Source: Hordeum vulgare subsp. vulgare
Lineage: Eukaryota; Streptophyta; Magnoliopsida; Poales; Poaceae
DNA length: 64,000 nt
Reading direction: 5' to 3'
Assembly: GCF_904849725.1 (NCBI RefSeq)
Contig: NC_058524.1
Coordinates: 510,368,263 to 510,432,262, forward strand
Below the pieces are notes generated by a model. It ran no database searches, was not told where the DNA came from, and saw nothing but the letters and a program-made list of their open reading frames with translations. Below are positions 33,178 through 46,200 of this stretch, one piece after another. The translations under genes and the position numbers were made by a program. The stretch's first letter is position 1. Every line of letters starts with the position of its first letter.

Positions 33178-36100
33178 TGTCGGGACCCCGATCCTAAGCC
33201 ATAGGAATCCAGCCTGTAACACAGCGCATCCCTTTGTGGTTTCACGCACGGTTAACTCCACGGCTGCAGCCTTACCTTAGCCGGGACCATTTCCGTCTTT
33301 TGACTCACGTATGCGATAGTGTCGCTAGAAAACCAATGTCAAAGAACCCGGATCGACATGTCTAGTCATAAACCAAAGTGGCAGTTCCGCACAAGGACAG
33401 GCATACATGACCCAACAAAGCAGGTGTCGGTCATCAACGAACGTAGACGAGTCGTAGCAAGCTACAAGGACTCCATTACGTCGCGTGACATTTCCCCAAA
33501 GGGGACAGACACAGCAGCTAAGAAGGACACATGCCGGTCAACCAATGTGTCCGGAGCAGTAGCGAACTACCAAGGCTCGTTGGATCACAAAGGGGCATTT
33601 CCTTGTAAGGAGTGCTACTAAAGTTCACGACTAGGTATTCGAACCCCATACACATCAACTAAGACACACGTACGCATGGCATACCGATATGTATAGATAG
33701 ATCGATGGCATCACAACATAACCATAACCATACAAGCTTTATTTCAGAGGCTCGGAAGAGACACACACATAATATTACACATTAAGGGTCTCACGACCCA
33801 TAATAGCAGTCATACAATACAAGCCAGCGGAAGAGTTATAAACTGTCTGGGTACAGACAGGGCAACTAGTAGGCATGTGGCCTGACTATACTACAGAGCC
33901 GACGTAGGGCCAGATCGTAGCTGGGACACCAGCTACTCGTCGTCGTCGATGTCTACGAAGAACCCTCCATTACGGTCATTAGCAACCTCTGCAACATTTA
34001 TTAAGCAAACATGAGTACGAAGGTACTCAGCAAGACTTTAGGAGAACTAACTACTCATGCAAGGTATCAAATGGTATTGTGGGGTTTCATGCGGGAAGCC
34101 AGCATTTGACTCGTGGCTAGACAACTTGCTTTTTGAAATTAGTTTTGACAACTTGATTTCTCGCACACGAGTCCACTAACACCACAACAATACACTATCG
34201 TGGAATCATTCCGTCTCCATACGGAAATGCCGTCCACGACACTCACGCTTATCTTGACAATTTTATGAGTAGCCATTGAAGTTATCTATGAACAACATAT
34301 GTCTCCAAGTAGTCCATATCCGCGGACGCGGCTATTCGAATAGATCATAACCCTGCAGGGGTGTACTTCGTCACACACGCTCTCGCCACTTATCGCTATG
34401 TGCACGTCATGCACCTCGGCAACCTTCAAGCGGAAGCCCAGCGAGGGAGTCGGCCACGACCGTTAACCACACTAGTACCTAGTCCAGGTTTATCGCCTAT
34501 CTAAGAGTAACCCGTACGGAAGTCCGGCCGAGGTTTCCGCCACGGCCTCAAACGATGTGCGCAGGGTTCCCAAGCCCACCATCCGGGTGCCACTTGGTAC
34601 ACCGTGCCACTGCCTACCGCATCACGGTCCACCTCTCAGGTCAGCACCATGCACGGCCTCCAGCATTTCTATAAACACCAGAAACTACTTGCAACTCCTG
34701 GACCGAGTACTACGCGATTAATAGGCCGAGCGGGGTCATATTTCAGGGCCCAGCATGTGGTAGTATCTAGTCTTGGATTACATACACGGAACTCAGTTCC
34801 TAAGGACGGTTCCAATGAAACAACCCGCCATGTACTCCTACACAGCCTTTCACCGGTACCTTTACCAAATCAAGTTCAACACACGACCTTTGCTCACCGA
34901 ACACATTCCACATTTCTGTTCATCTCCCAGATGACAGACCATACACAACTCTAAGCATAGCATGCATAGCAGGATAAGGCACATCATAGCTCAAGCAACT
35001 ACCAGGTATGCTAGGTTGCAAGGTTCGGCTATTTACTGTGACAAGGTTAAGTCATGCAAAGGAAGTGGGTCCAACTATCGTGGCAAAAGCAGTTGAAGCA
35101 TTTGACCTTAAATGCAATAAATAGGTGCAGGAGCAAGAACATGGAATTTATCGGAATGATCAAAAGGGTTGCTTGCCTTGTTGCTCACAGGAGGAACGAT
35201 ATCCGTCAGACGGATATTCGGTGGAATCCGGGGGGGCGGAGCCTACCGAAATGAATGGCAACATTCAATAACAATCATTAGCAATCGAAATGATGCATGA
35301 GCATGGCATGAGAATGCAAGTGATAAGTTATTATAATCAAGATGTTTTAGGTTTAGAGTTGATTTGAATCACATTCGAATAGCAATTCAAACGGGTATTC
35401 TCGGATAACGGTTTAATTGATTCGACCTGATGCTCAGATCAACCTAATGTTAACATGCATGAAATGTCATGTTATGGTACTGATTTATATCTAGGGCAGT
35501 GTGTGATCATTGTATTTATAATGAAATTTGGATATTTTTGCAAATTCCATTTATAAAGTGATTAAAGAATTGAATTATTCCTTATTTCACAATTTAGGGT
35601 CCTGTAACTTTTGCAAACATAGTTGAAAATAGCATAATCAGAATCCTTGAATTTTTCTGATACTTTTTCATATATAATTTATTTTCATTGGAGTTACAGA
35701 TTAATTTCTATGATTTTTGCAATTTTTAGCAATATCCTGAATTAGTTTTAAACTGGAAATTCCATTTATTGCATCAGGCTGACGTCAGCAGGTCAGCCGA
35801 CCTGTTCTGGTCAAACCTGACAGGGGGGCCCCACTGGTCAGCCTCTCTGGGACTAATCCCGCGCTGACCAGCCCCTAATTAGGGTTTGACCAGGCGTGGG
35901 GCCCTCTGGCAGCGACTGTGGGGAGGGTGATTACGCCCTAATGGTCGGCCACGTCGACGGCCACCGGAGGGTGGTCGCCGGCGACCAGACCCGCGGCGGA
36001 GGGCTCGCCGGAGGCGACCTAGACGGCGCTACACAGCAGCAAAACGCACGCGGTTTGCAGCTACAGCATGCTCGCGAAGTGGCCGATCTGGCAGGACCAT

Positions 36101-37334
36101 CTGTGGAGGCTAGGGTCGCCGGAAGAGGCGTCGGCGACGAGCTGGAGCGGCGGCCGAAGCTCGGGCGTCGTCGGGGGCTTTGCAACAGGGGGATCTACGC
36201 TCGGTTCTTAGCTGCTACAGCATCTACGCGTCGTCCTGGAGCTGTTGGTGCCATCGGAAGGACGAGATGGACATCGGAGGGCTACCGGTGACGAGCGGCA
36301 GCGGCGGTCCTCATCGGGCTCCGGTGAAACTAGGGCTAGAGGAGGGGATCGACGGGGAAAACATAGGGAAAATGACCGCATGCTCACAGGGAGTGCAGAG
36401 CAGAGCTCAGACGGCTCGGGGAAGGCCTGGGGGCGACGAATCAACGGGAGAGGTCCGGCGGCCGGAGGAGGAAGACGACGGCGTTGCGGGCGTTGCAGGG
36501 CTCGAGGAGGCTTCGGCTTCTGCAGAGACGACCAGGGCGACGAGGCGGAGCTAATGGCGTGCTCTGGGAGGGGATCCTATGGCCAGGGGCACGACCAGCT
36601 CGAGCTCGAGCTCGGCTCTAATGGCGGCAGCAGGGAGAATGAGGAGATCCGGGAGGAGGAGGAGAACCGAGGCGGGGAATGGATAGGGGAAGCTCTGCGG
36701 AGCTTATCCCCGTCATCGCCAGCGCGAACCGGCGGCCAGGCAGGCACGCAGGTGCGTGGCCGCGCCGGAGGAGGCGGCGGCCACCTCCTGCTGCCTACTG
36801 GCGCGAGGGAGGGGACGAGCGGGGAGATGGGCCGTGCCTGGCTTGGGCGACAGGTAAGACTTTTTCCATTTTCTCTGTTTTTTGTTTTTCTGTTTTGCTA
36901 TTTATTGCTTTGCTAATTATTTCAGCTCCGAAACAAAATGTAAAAACTATTTTAGACCTCCTGAAATATTTGTTATAATATCCCCACTCATTTCCAAGAC
37001 TTTCAACATTTTTGGAAAATTATAGTTTCTGATTTCAAATTTTAGATTTGAAACCAGTGGCTTTTGCATTTATTTAAAATGCTTAAAGTGTCAAGAAAAT
37101 AGTTTTCTCCAATGCTCATTTACTTTCATGATTTATCAGAGAGTTTGAACATTTCTTGAGGCCATTTTGGGTTCATTGATTTTGAACTAGTTGAAATTTC
37201 CTTTAATTGAAATGGTGGCTAGGGTTTTGAGTTTTTCCTTTGCCACTTTGTTGTTTTTGTTGAAACTTCTTAGATGCAAATGCAAAGAAGACATGAGCAC
37301 AATGCTATCTTGCTTAAGGGTTAGGGATGTGACA
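33178..37334 (-). repeat. Gypsy 5' LTR, 4157 bp
   Basis: This is the right copy on the plus strand, with the same length and order as the 3' LTR and few differences. The most obvious cluster of differences is within the first 150 bp of the plus-strand left end. Confidence 0.93.
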
Positions 37335-37339
37335 AACAC

Positions 37340-37548
37340 CTTGTTCATAATCAGAAGACACTGACTATCTTTGATCAACTGGCTAGCCAACTAGAGGCTT
37401 GCTAGGGACAGTGTTTTGTCTATGTATCCACACATGTAAATGAGTCTTCATTCAATACAATTATAGCATGGATAATAAACGATTATCTTGATACAGGAAT
37501 TATAATATTAACTATATTTATTATTGCCTCTAGGGCATAATTCCAACA
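37340..37548 (+). repeat. Solo BARE/WIS/Angela-like LTR, right part
   Basis: The sequence resumes after the AACAC duplication of the gypsy element with CTTGTTCATAATCAGAAG. It ends GCCTCTAGGGCATAATTCCAACA, the usual family end, at 37548. Confidence 0.9.
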
Positions 37549-37553
37549 GATGC

Positions 37554-37788
37554 TGCCGCCGCCACCGCTGCTGCTACGGCCAATTGGCCGATCGGAGGGT
37601 ATGATATGTTTATCTCTCTCCTGTTTCTGTCTGCACTAGTAGTACTGCCTATATGCGTAGATGTTTCTGCTATATGCGTAGTACTTGCTAGTATACTCCG
37701 TGATCAGTATGTCATGAACCTAGTCAATGCCATGTTAGTAATTACTTCATGGATTAATCTACTCGGAAAATTGCCTATTTACTCAACA
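37554..37788 (+). repeat. Copia array, LTR 1, right part
   Basis: The sequence resumes TGCCGCCGCCACC after the GATGC duplication and ends ...TTTACTCAACA at 37788. The two parts total about 796 bp. Confidence 0.9.
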
Positions 37789-40700
37789 ATCCAAAAACCT
37801 AATTTGTGTAGGAATTTTTCGAGTAATGGTTTTGCTGCTGCACTGAAACCGGATAAGTTTATCGGTACTTTTTTCAAGGGGTGGCAAACGAGAACCACCT
37901 TATGGCTCACGACTATGAACGTGTTATGGGTAACCGGTGTCACTCCTACGGAAACCATCACTCCTGAACAGGAAAAGATATTTAAGGAGGCCACCGTACT
38001 ATTCCTTGGAGCAACCATTAGCGTGATCGAAGATAAGCTGGTTGATGCATATTTACATATGCATGTTGCCAAGGACTTGTGGGAGGCGCTCGAATCTAAA
38101 TTCGGGGCCACCGATGCTGGGAGTGAGATGTATGTTATGGAGCAGTTCCATGATTACAAGATGGTTGACAACCGTTTTATATTGGAACAGGCTCATGAGA
38201 TAATATGCATAGCTAAAGAACTTGAGGTTCTTAAGTGCAATTTGCCGGTCAAGTTTGTCGCGGGCTGTATAATTGCTAAGCTCCCTAATTCCTGGAGGAA
38301 CTTTGCTACTACTCTGAAACATCAGAGGCGTGAGTTCTCAGTAGAGGACATCATCGGCCATCTGTGTGTTGAGCAGAACTCGACAGCAAAGGACTCCAAT
38401 GGAAAAGTGGTGGAAAGCTCTTCTGCTGCCAATATGGCACATCAGAGGAACCTCAATTCCCACAAGCCCAAGGGAAAGAATTCTGTCCAACAGAATACCG
38501 ACTTCAAGAAGAAGGGAAAGAAGCCCTTCAAGAAGAATAAGAAGGGAGATGGCTGCTATACTTGTGGTTTAGAGGAACATTGGGCGAACAAGTGCCCAAA
38601 CAAGTACAAGAAGCCGGCGCAGGACTCCAAGTCTGCCAATATGATTGTGGGCAACAACGAAAGTGGTCCATCTGGGTACGGTAATTTACTTACTGTATTT
38701 ACAGTTTGTCAGTCCACCGATTGGTGGGTGCACACGGGTGCAAATATTCATGTGTGTGCTGACTTATCATTGTTCTCTTCTTATCAGGCCACCGGTCGCA
38801 GGTCCGTATTGATGGGGAATGGCGCGAGTGCTTCTATTCTTGGTGTTGGCACGGTCGATCTGAAGTTTACTTCGGGAAGGATCGTGCAGCTGAAGAACGT
38901 GCATCATGTCCCCTCCATCAAGAAGAACCTCGTTAGTGGTTCCCTTCTGTGTAGAGAAGGGTTTAAGTTGGTATTCGAGTCTAATAAAGTAGTAGTTACG
39001 AAATATGGACTTTTCGTTGGAAAAGGTTATGAATGCGGGGGTCTCTTCCGCCTTTCTCTTGCAGATTTTTGTAATAAAGTCGTGAACAATATTCATTCGA
39101 GTGTTAATGAATCTGAAGTTTGGCATTCACGTCTTTGTCACATAAGTTTCGGTGTTATGTCGCGGCTAGCAAAACTGAATTTAATCCCAACTTTCACTTT
39201 AGCCAAAGGTTCCAAGTGTCATTCGTGTGTGCAAGCAAAGCAACCTCGCAAGCCTCACAAGGCTGCAGAGGAGAGACACTTGGCACCATTAGAACTCATA
39301 CATTCTAATCTTTGTGAGATGAATGGTGTGTTGACTAAAGGTGGAAAGAAATACTTCATGACATTGATAGATGATTCCACTAGATTTTGCTATGTGTATC
39401 TGTTAAATACTAAAGATGAGGCTCTACACTACTTTAAAATCTATAAGGCAGAAGTTGAGAATCAACTTGAAAAGAAAATTAAACGAGTCCGGTCTGATCG
39501 TGGTGGAGAGTACTTCTCAAACGAATTTGATTCATTTTGTGCGGAACACGACATTATTCATGAGAGGACGCCTCCCTATTCACCCCAGTCAAACGGGGTT
39601 GTCGAGCGGAAAAACCATACTCTAACTCATTTGGTTAACGCCATGTTAGATACATCGGCTTTATCCAAGGCATGGTGGGGGGAGGCTATATTGACCGCGT
39701 GTCATGTCCTGAATAAAGTTCGTACAAAAGATAATGAGGTCACTCCCTACGAGGAGTGGTCGAAGAGAAGGACGACGCTCTCGTACTTACGTACTTGGGG
39801 CTGCTTGGCGAAAGTCAATGTACCGATCCCCAAAAGCATAAGCTTGGACCAAAGACTGTGGACTGTGTTAATTTGGGATACGCTAAGAATAGCGTAGGCT
39901 ATAGATTTCTTGTAGTGAAATCGTCGGTACAATAATGGAGTCGAGGGATGCTACATTCTTTGAGGATATATTTCCCATGAGAGATATGCAAAGCACTTCT
40001 AGACAGGAATCTGAGATAACTCCTGAGCCTGCCATTCCTATGGAATACAATGAACAAACACATGGTGAAAATCCTGAGGAGGATGACGAGGAAGCCCGTG
40101 GTAGGGGTAAGAGACAAAGGACTGCAAAGACCTTTGGTGATGATTTCTTTGTATACCTCGTGGATGATAATCCCACTTCTATTTCAGAAGCGTATGCTTC
40201 TCCAGATGCTGATTACTGGAAAGCTGCGGTCCGTAGCGAGATGGATTCCATCATGGCTAACGGGACATGGGAAATCACTGATCGTCCCTATGGTTGCAAA
40301 CCATTGGGATGCAAGTGGGTGTTCAAAAATAAGCTTAGGCCCGATGGTACGATTGAAAAGTACAAGGCTAGGCTTGTGGCCAAGGGCTATGCCCAGAAAG
40401 AAGAAGAAGATTTCTTTGATACTTATTCACGTGTGGCTAGACTGACCACCATTAGAGTACTACTCTCATTGGCGGCCTCTCATAGTCTTCTCGTTCATCA
40501 AATGGACGTTAAGACGGCTTTCCTGAATGGAGAGCTAAATGAGGAAATCTATATGCAACAGCCAGATGGCTTTGTGATAGAAGGTCCGGAAGGAAAGGTG
40601 TGTAAATTGCTGAAATCTTTATATGGTCTGAGACAAGCACCTAAGAAATGGCATCAGAAGTTTAATACAACTCTAACATCTGTTGGCTTCGTTGTTAATG

Positions 40701-41710
40701 AAGCTGACAAATGTGTATACTATCGCCATGGTGGGGGCGAAGGAGTTATATTGTGCTTGTATGTTGATGACATACTGATATTTGGAACCAACCTCAAAGT
40801 AATTGAGGAGTTCAAGTCTTTTCTGTCTCAAATTTTTGAGACGAAGGACCTTGGGGTGGCTGATGTTATCTTGAACATCAAGCTATTGAGAGATGATGAG
40901 GGTGGGATTACACTTCTGCAATCCCACTATGTTGAGAAGATTTTGAGTCGCTTTGGATATTCAGACTGCAAAATTTCTCAAACACCATATGATCCTAGTG
41001 TGCTTATTAGAAAGTTTAAAGGCATAGCTATAGATCAATTGAGATTCTCTCAAATTATCGGTTCGCTTATGTACCTAGCTAGCGCGACGATGCCTGACAT
41101 CGCGTTTGCTGTGAGCAAACTTAGCCGGTTTGTTGCAAGCCCTGGGGCTGTTCATTGGCGTGCTGTTGAAAGAATTATGCGCTACTTGAAAGTACTGTCA
41201 ACCACGGGCTTCAATATACGGGATACCCATCGGTACTTGAAGGGTATAGTGATGCGAATTGGATCTCTGATGATGATGAGATGAAGGCCACTACTGGGTA
41301 TATGTTTACTCTTGGGGTGGTGCTGTTTCCTGGAAGTCTTGCAAGAAAACGATCTTAACGAGATCGACAATGGAAGCAGAATTAACAACATTAGACACAT
41401 CTGGTGTCGAAGCAGAATTTCTTCGAGATCTTTTGATGGACTTACCTGTGGTAGAGAAGCCGGTTTCGGCTATCCTTATGAACTGCGATAATCAAACAGT
41501 TATTGTTAAAGTGAAGAGTTCAAAGGACAATATGAAGTCCAACAAACATATAAGAATGAGATTGAAGTGTGTAGACGTTTGAGAAACTCTGGAGTGATAG
41601 TGTTGGATTACATCCAAATGGCTAAGAATCTGTCAGATCCCTTTACTAAAGGTCTATCACGTGTTGTGACAGATAGTGCATCGAGGGAGATGGGTATGAG
41701 ACCCACATGA
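37554..41710 (+). pseudogene. Ty1/copia gag-pol, copy 1, broken
   Basis: The order is gag, CCHC knuckle (GCYTCGLEEHWANKCP), protease, integrase, RT, RNase H, which is Ty1/copia order. The first codons (ATG 21322 onward) are cut off by the inserted solo LTR. Damage includes: the protease motif is HTGA where copy 2 has DTGA; the first integrase Asp of copy 2 (IHSD) is Asn here; one A is lost near 39835; about 19 bp are lost near 39928; and one G is lost in each of two places (near 41191 and 41315). RT still shows LYVDDILIFG. The element cannot make an active polyprotein. Internal 3' sequence continues to 42251. Confidence 0.95.
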
Positions 41711-42251
41711 GTTGCCATGGTAGTAACCCAACCTATATGATCGGAGATCCTGTGAAGTAGGATCTGGGAAAACAAGCCAGTGGTGAACTGAGGAGAGTAA
41801 CTTTACTAACCCACTCCGTTGGAGATGCAATACTCTCGGATACTGTATGGTAGGATGACTACTGTCTTAATGTGTTCTAAGGCCTATATGTAAGCAAGAT
41901 GCTGTCCTACAAAGCGATCTTTGGAGGAACACACCTATATGAGCTTGACTGCTGGTCACAGTCTATGAGATTTAGGTGATCTCTAGTAAACTCATGAATA
42001 GGCCAGGAGTGTGACTAATATGCTCCACCCGAGGGATCACCTTCGGCAGTCTAGTACTAGTAAGACTTGTGGTGAAGCTCCTTTACGCCAAACTGACAAT
42101 TCAAGGCATAGTCCATTGTTCAGTTGTAAAGGGGTGTAGCTACTTGCTCTAGGTGAAGCTCAACCTTAACAGGTCTTCACTGAAATGTTGGTATATTAAA
42201 ACAGTGATTGGAACGAGGGAACATGATGTGCCCTTGAGATCTCTTGGGGAT
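41711..42251 (+). other. Copia copy 1, 3' non-coding part
   Basis: This stretch lies between pol and LTR 2. The polypurine tract before LTR 2 is poor (CTCTTGGGGAT) compared with GGTGGGGGAT before LTR 3. Confidence 0.75.
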
Positions 42252-43237
42252 TGTTGAAATTGGTAGTGGGCTTTAGGCCCACTAGAGAATTTCAGAAAAA
42301 TCTCCAAGGGCCCATGTAGGTGGTGGCATGACAAGGTGGTGGGAAGTTTAGTCCCACCCCGCTAGTGGAGGAGAAGTTGGACCCCTTTATAAGGGTCTCT
42401 CTTCCACATGCTATTGGAGAGTGAGAAGAGAAGGTGCCCTCGCGCACTCCTCCTCCGCCGCCCGCCTCGCCACGCCATGCCTCGTCACAACTCGTCGCGC
42501 CGCGGGTTGCGGGAATGAGCCGAGCCGAGCTTATACCTACGCGCTTATTTTTGCCGGTCAGGAACGGAGAATACGTAACAGACACGGCACGATCCGAGAC
42601 GTCGGATTGTGGGCTGTTACCGTCTCGGACATGGGTTCGGCCCACGTCTCTCCACCCAGCCGCCTTTATAAGCAGGCTATCGCCTATCATAGCCGTCATG
42701 AGAATCATATCGCATCTGCCTCAGGCGTTCGTTCCTTTTGCTGCTACTGCCGCCGGCGACTCCGTCCCGTTTACCGCGTACACGGTCCACGGGAGAGCAG
42801 GCCTCTGGAACCCCGCCTCTCCGGTTCCTGTACAGGAGAGGGGCGATTAGGTTTTTGGGGAGCGATCACGCGACTGCTCGCCTCCGTCCGTCTGCTTCGT
42901 CTACGTCCGCGTCGCCCTCGTCATCGCCATGTCTTCACCAAGCGAAGCTGACCGTCTCGTCCGCGAGAAGGCCGAAGCCGAGAAGAACGTGGCAGAGGAT
43001 GCTGCCGCCGCCACCGCTGCTGCTACGGCCAATTGGCCGATCGGAGGGCATGATATGTTTATCTCTCTCCTGTTTTTGTCTGCACTAGTAGTACTGCCTA
43101 TATGCGTAGATGTTTCTGCTATATGTGTAGTACTTGCTAGTATACTCCGTGATCAGTATGTCATGAACCTAGTCAATGCCATATTAGTAATTATTACATG
43201 GATTAATCTACTCGGAAAATTGCCTATTTACTCAACA
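42252..43237 (+). repeat. Copia array, LTR 2 (shared middle LTR), 986 bp
   Basis: It starts TGTTGAAATTGGTAGTG and ends TTTACTCAACA. It serves both as the 3' LTR of copy 1 and as the 5' LTR of copy 2. There is no target-duplication boundary on either side, so the array was not formed by two independent insertions side by side. Confidence 0.93.
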
Positions 43238-46200
43238 ATCCAAAAACCTAATTTGTGTAGGAATTTTTCGAGTAATGGTTTTGCTGCTGCACTGAAACCG
43301 GATAAGTTTACCGGTACTTTTTTCAAGCGTTGGCAAACGAGAACCACCTTATGGCTCATGGCTATGAACGTGTTCTGGGTAGCCGGTGTCACTCCTACGG
43401 AAACCATCACTCCTGAACAAGAGAAGATGTTTAAGGAGGCCACCGTACTATTCCTTGGAGCAGTCATTAGCGTGATCGGAGATAAGTTGGTTGATGCATA
43501 TTTACATATGCATGTTGCCAAGGACTTGTGGGAGGCGCTCGAATCTAAATTCGGGGCCACCGATGCTGGGAGTGAGATGTATGTTATGGAGCAATTCCAC
43601 GATTACAAGATGATTGACAACCGTTCTGTATTGGAACAGGCTCATGAGATAATATGCCTAGCTAAAGAACTTGAGGTTCTTAAGTGCAATTTGCCGAACA
43701 AGTTTATCGCGGGCTGTATAATTGCGAAGCTCCCTAATTCCTGGAGGAACTTTGCTACTACTCTGAAACATCAGAGGCGTGAGTTCTCAGTAGAGGACAT
43801 CATCGGCCATCTGTGTGTTGAGCAGAACTCGAGAGCAAAGGAGTCCAATGGAAAAGCGGTGGAAAGCTCTTCTGCTGCCAATATGGTACATCAGAGGAAC
43901 CTCAATTCCCACAAGCCCAAGGGAAAGAATTATGTCCAACAGAATACCGAATTCAAGAAGAAGGGAAAGAAGCCCTTCAGGAAGAATAAGAAGGGAGATG
44001 GCTGCTATAGTTGTGGTTCAGAGGAACATTGGGCGAACAAGTGCCCAAACAAGTACAAGAAGCCGGCGCAGGACTCCAAGTCTGCCAATATGATTGTGGG
44101 CAACAACGAAAGTGGTGCATCTGGGTACGGTAATTTACTTACTGTATTTACAATTTGTCAGTCCACCGATTGGTGGGTGGACACGGGTGCAAATATTCAT
44201 GTGTGTGCTGACTTATCATTGTTCTCTTCTTATCAGGCCACCGGTCGCGGGTCCGTATTGATGGGGAATGGCGCGAGTGCTTCTATTCTTGGTGTTGGCA
44301 CGGTCGATCTGAAGTTTACTTCGGGAAGGATCGTGCAGCTGAAGAACGTGCATCATGTCCCCTCCATCAAGAAGAACCTCGTTAGTGGTTCCCTTCTGTG
44401 TAGAGAAGGGTTTAAGTTGGTATTCGAGTCTAATAAAGTAGTAGTTACGAAATATGGACTTTTCGTTGGAAAAGGTTATGAATGCGGAGGTCTGTTCCGC
44501 CTTTCTCTTGCAGATTTTTGTAATAAAGTCGTGAACAATATTCATTCGAGTGTTAATGAATGTGAAGTTTGGCATTCACGTCTTTGTCACATAAGTTTCG
44601 GTGTTATGTCGCGGCTAGCAAAACTGAATTTAATCCCAACTTTCACTTTAGCCAAAGGTTCTAAGTGTCATTCGTGTGTGCAAGCAAAGCAACCTCGCAA
44701 GCCTCACAAGGCTGCAGAGGAGAGACACTTGGCACAATTAGAACTCATACATTCTGATCTTTGTGAGATGAATGGTGTGTTGACTAAAGGTGGAAAGAAA
44801 TACTTCATGACGTTGATAGATGATTCCACTAGATTTTGCTATGTGTATCTGTTAAATACTAAAGATGAGGCTCTACACTACTGTAAAATCTATAAGGCAG
44901 AAGTTGAGAATCAACTTGAAAAGAAAATTAAACGAGTCCGGTCTGATCGTGGTGGAGAGTACTTCTCAAACGAATTTGATTCATTTTGTGCGGAACACGA
45001 CATTATGCATGAGAGGACGCCTCCCTATTCACCCCAGTCAAACGGGGTTGTCGAGCGGAAAAACCGTACTCTAACTCGTTTGGTTAACGCCATGTTAGAT
45101 ACATCGGGTTTATCCAAGGCACGGTGGGGGGAGGCTATATTGACCGCGTGTCATGTCCTGAATAAAGTTCCTACAAAAGATAATGAGGTCACTCCCTACG
45201 AGGAGTGGTTGAAGAGAAGGACGACGCTCTCGTACTTACGTACTTGGGGCTGCTTGGCGAAAGTCAATGTACCAATCCCCAAAAAGCATAAGCTTGGACC
45301 AAAGACTGTGGACTGCGTTAATTTGGGATACGCTAAGAATAGCGTAGGCTATAGATTTCTAGTAGTGAAATCTGAGGTACCTGACGTGGAGGTCGGTACA
45401 ATAATGGAGTCGAGGGATGCTACATTCTTTGAGGATATATTTCCCATGAGAGATATGCAAAGCACTTCTAGACAGGAATCTGAGATAACTCCTGAGCCTG
45501 CCATTCCTATGGAATACTATGAACAAACACATGATGAAAATCCTGAGGAGGATGACGAGGAAGCCCGTGGTAGGGGTAAGAGACAAAGGACTGCAAAGAC
45601 CTTTGGTGATGATTTCTTTGTATACCTCGTGGATGATAATCCCACTTCTATTTCAGAAGCGTATGCTTCTCCAGATGCTGATTACTGGAAAGCTGCGGTC
45701 CGTAGCGAGATGGATTCCATCATAGCTAATGGGACATGGGAAATCACTGATCGTCCTTATGGTTGCAAACCATTGGGATGCAAGTGGGTATTCAAAAAGA
45801 AGCTTAGGCCCGATGGTACGATTGAAAAGTACAAGGCTAGGCTTGTGGCCAAGGGCTATGCCCAGAAAGAAGAAGAAGATTTCTTCGATACTTATTCACC
45901 TGTGGCTAGACTGACCACCATTCGAGTACTACTCTCATTGGCGGCCTCTCATGGTCTTCTCGTTCATCATATGGACGTTAAGACGGCTTTCCTGAATGGA
46001 GAGCTAAATGAGGAAATCTATATGCAACAGCGAGATGGCTTTGTGATAGAAGGTCAGGAAGGAAAGGTGTGTAAGTTGCTGAAATCTTTATATGGTGTGA
46101 GACAAGCACCTAAGCAATGGCATGAGAAGTTTAATACAACTCTGACATCTGTTGGCTTTGTTGTTAATGAAGCTGACAAATGTGTATACTATCGCCATGG

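Larger units (their letters stand above)
23012..37334 (-). mobile_element. Ty3/gypsy retrotransposon, 14.3 kb, chromodomain type, recent
   Basis: Two LTRs of 4157 bp each flank a minus-strand gag-pol. The target duplication AACAC (23007-23011 and 37335-37339) is perfect. Read on the minus strand the LTRs run TGTCACATCCC...GGGTCCCGACA. The tRNA-iMet primer site TGGTATCAGAGCC is at 33161-33173. A polypurine tract (GAGTGGGGGTGAGT) lies at about 27169-27182. Domain order PR-RT-RH-IN plus a chromodomain-like tail fits a chromovirus lineage. The LTRs are nearly identical by eye, so insertion was recent. One nonsense codon breaks pol. Confidence 0.95.
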
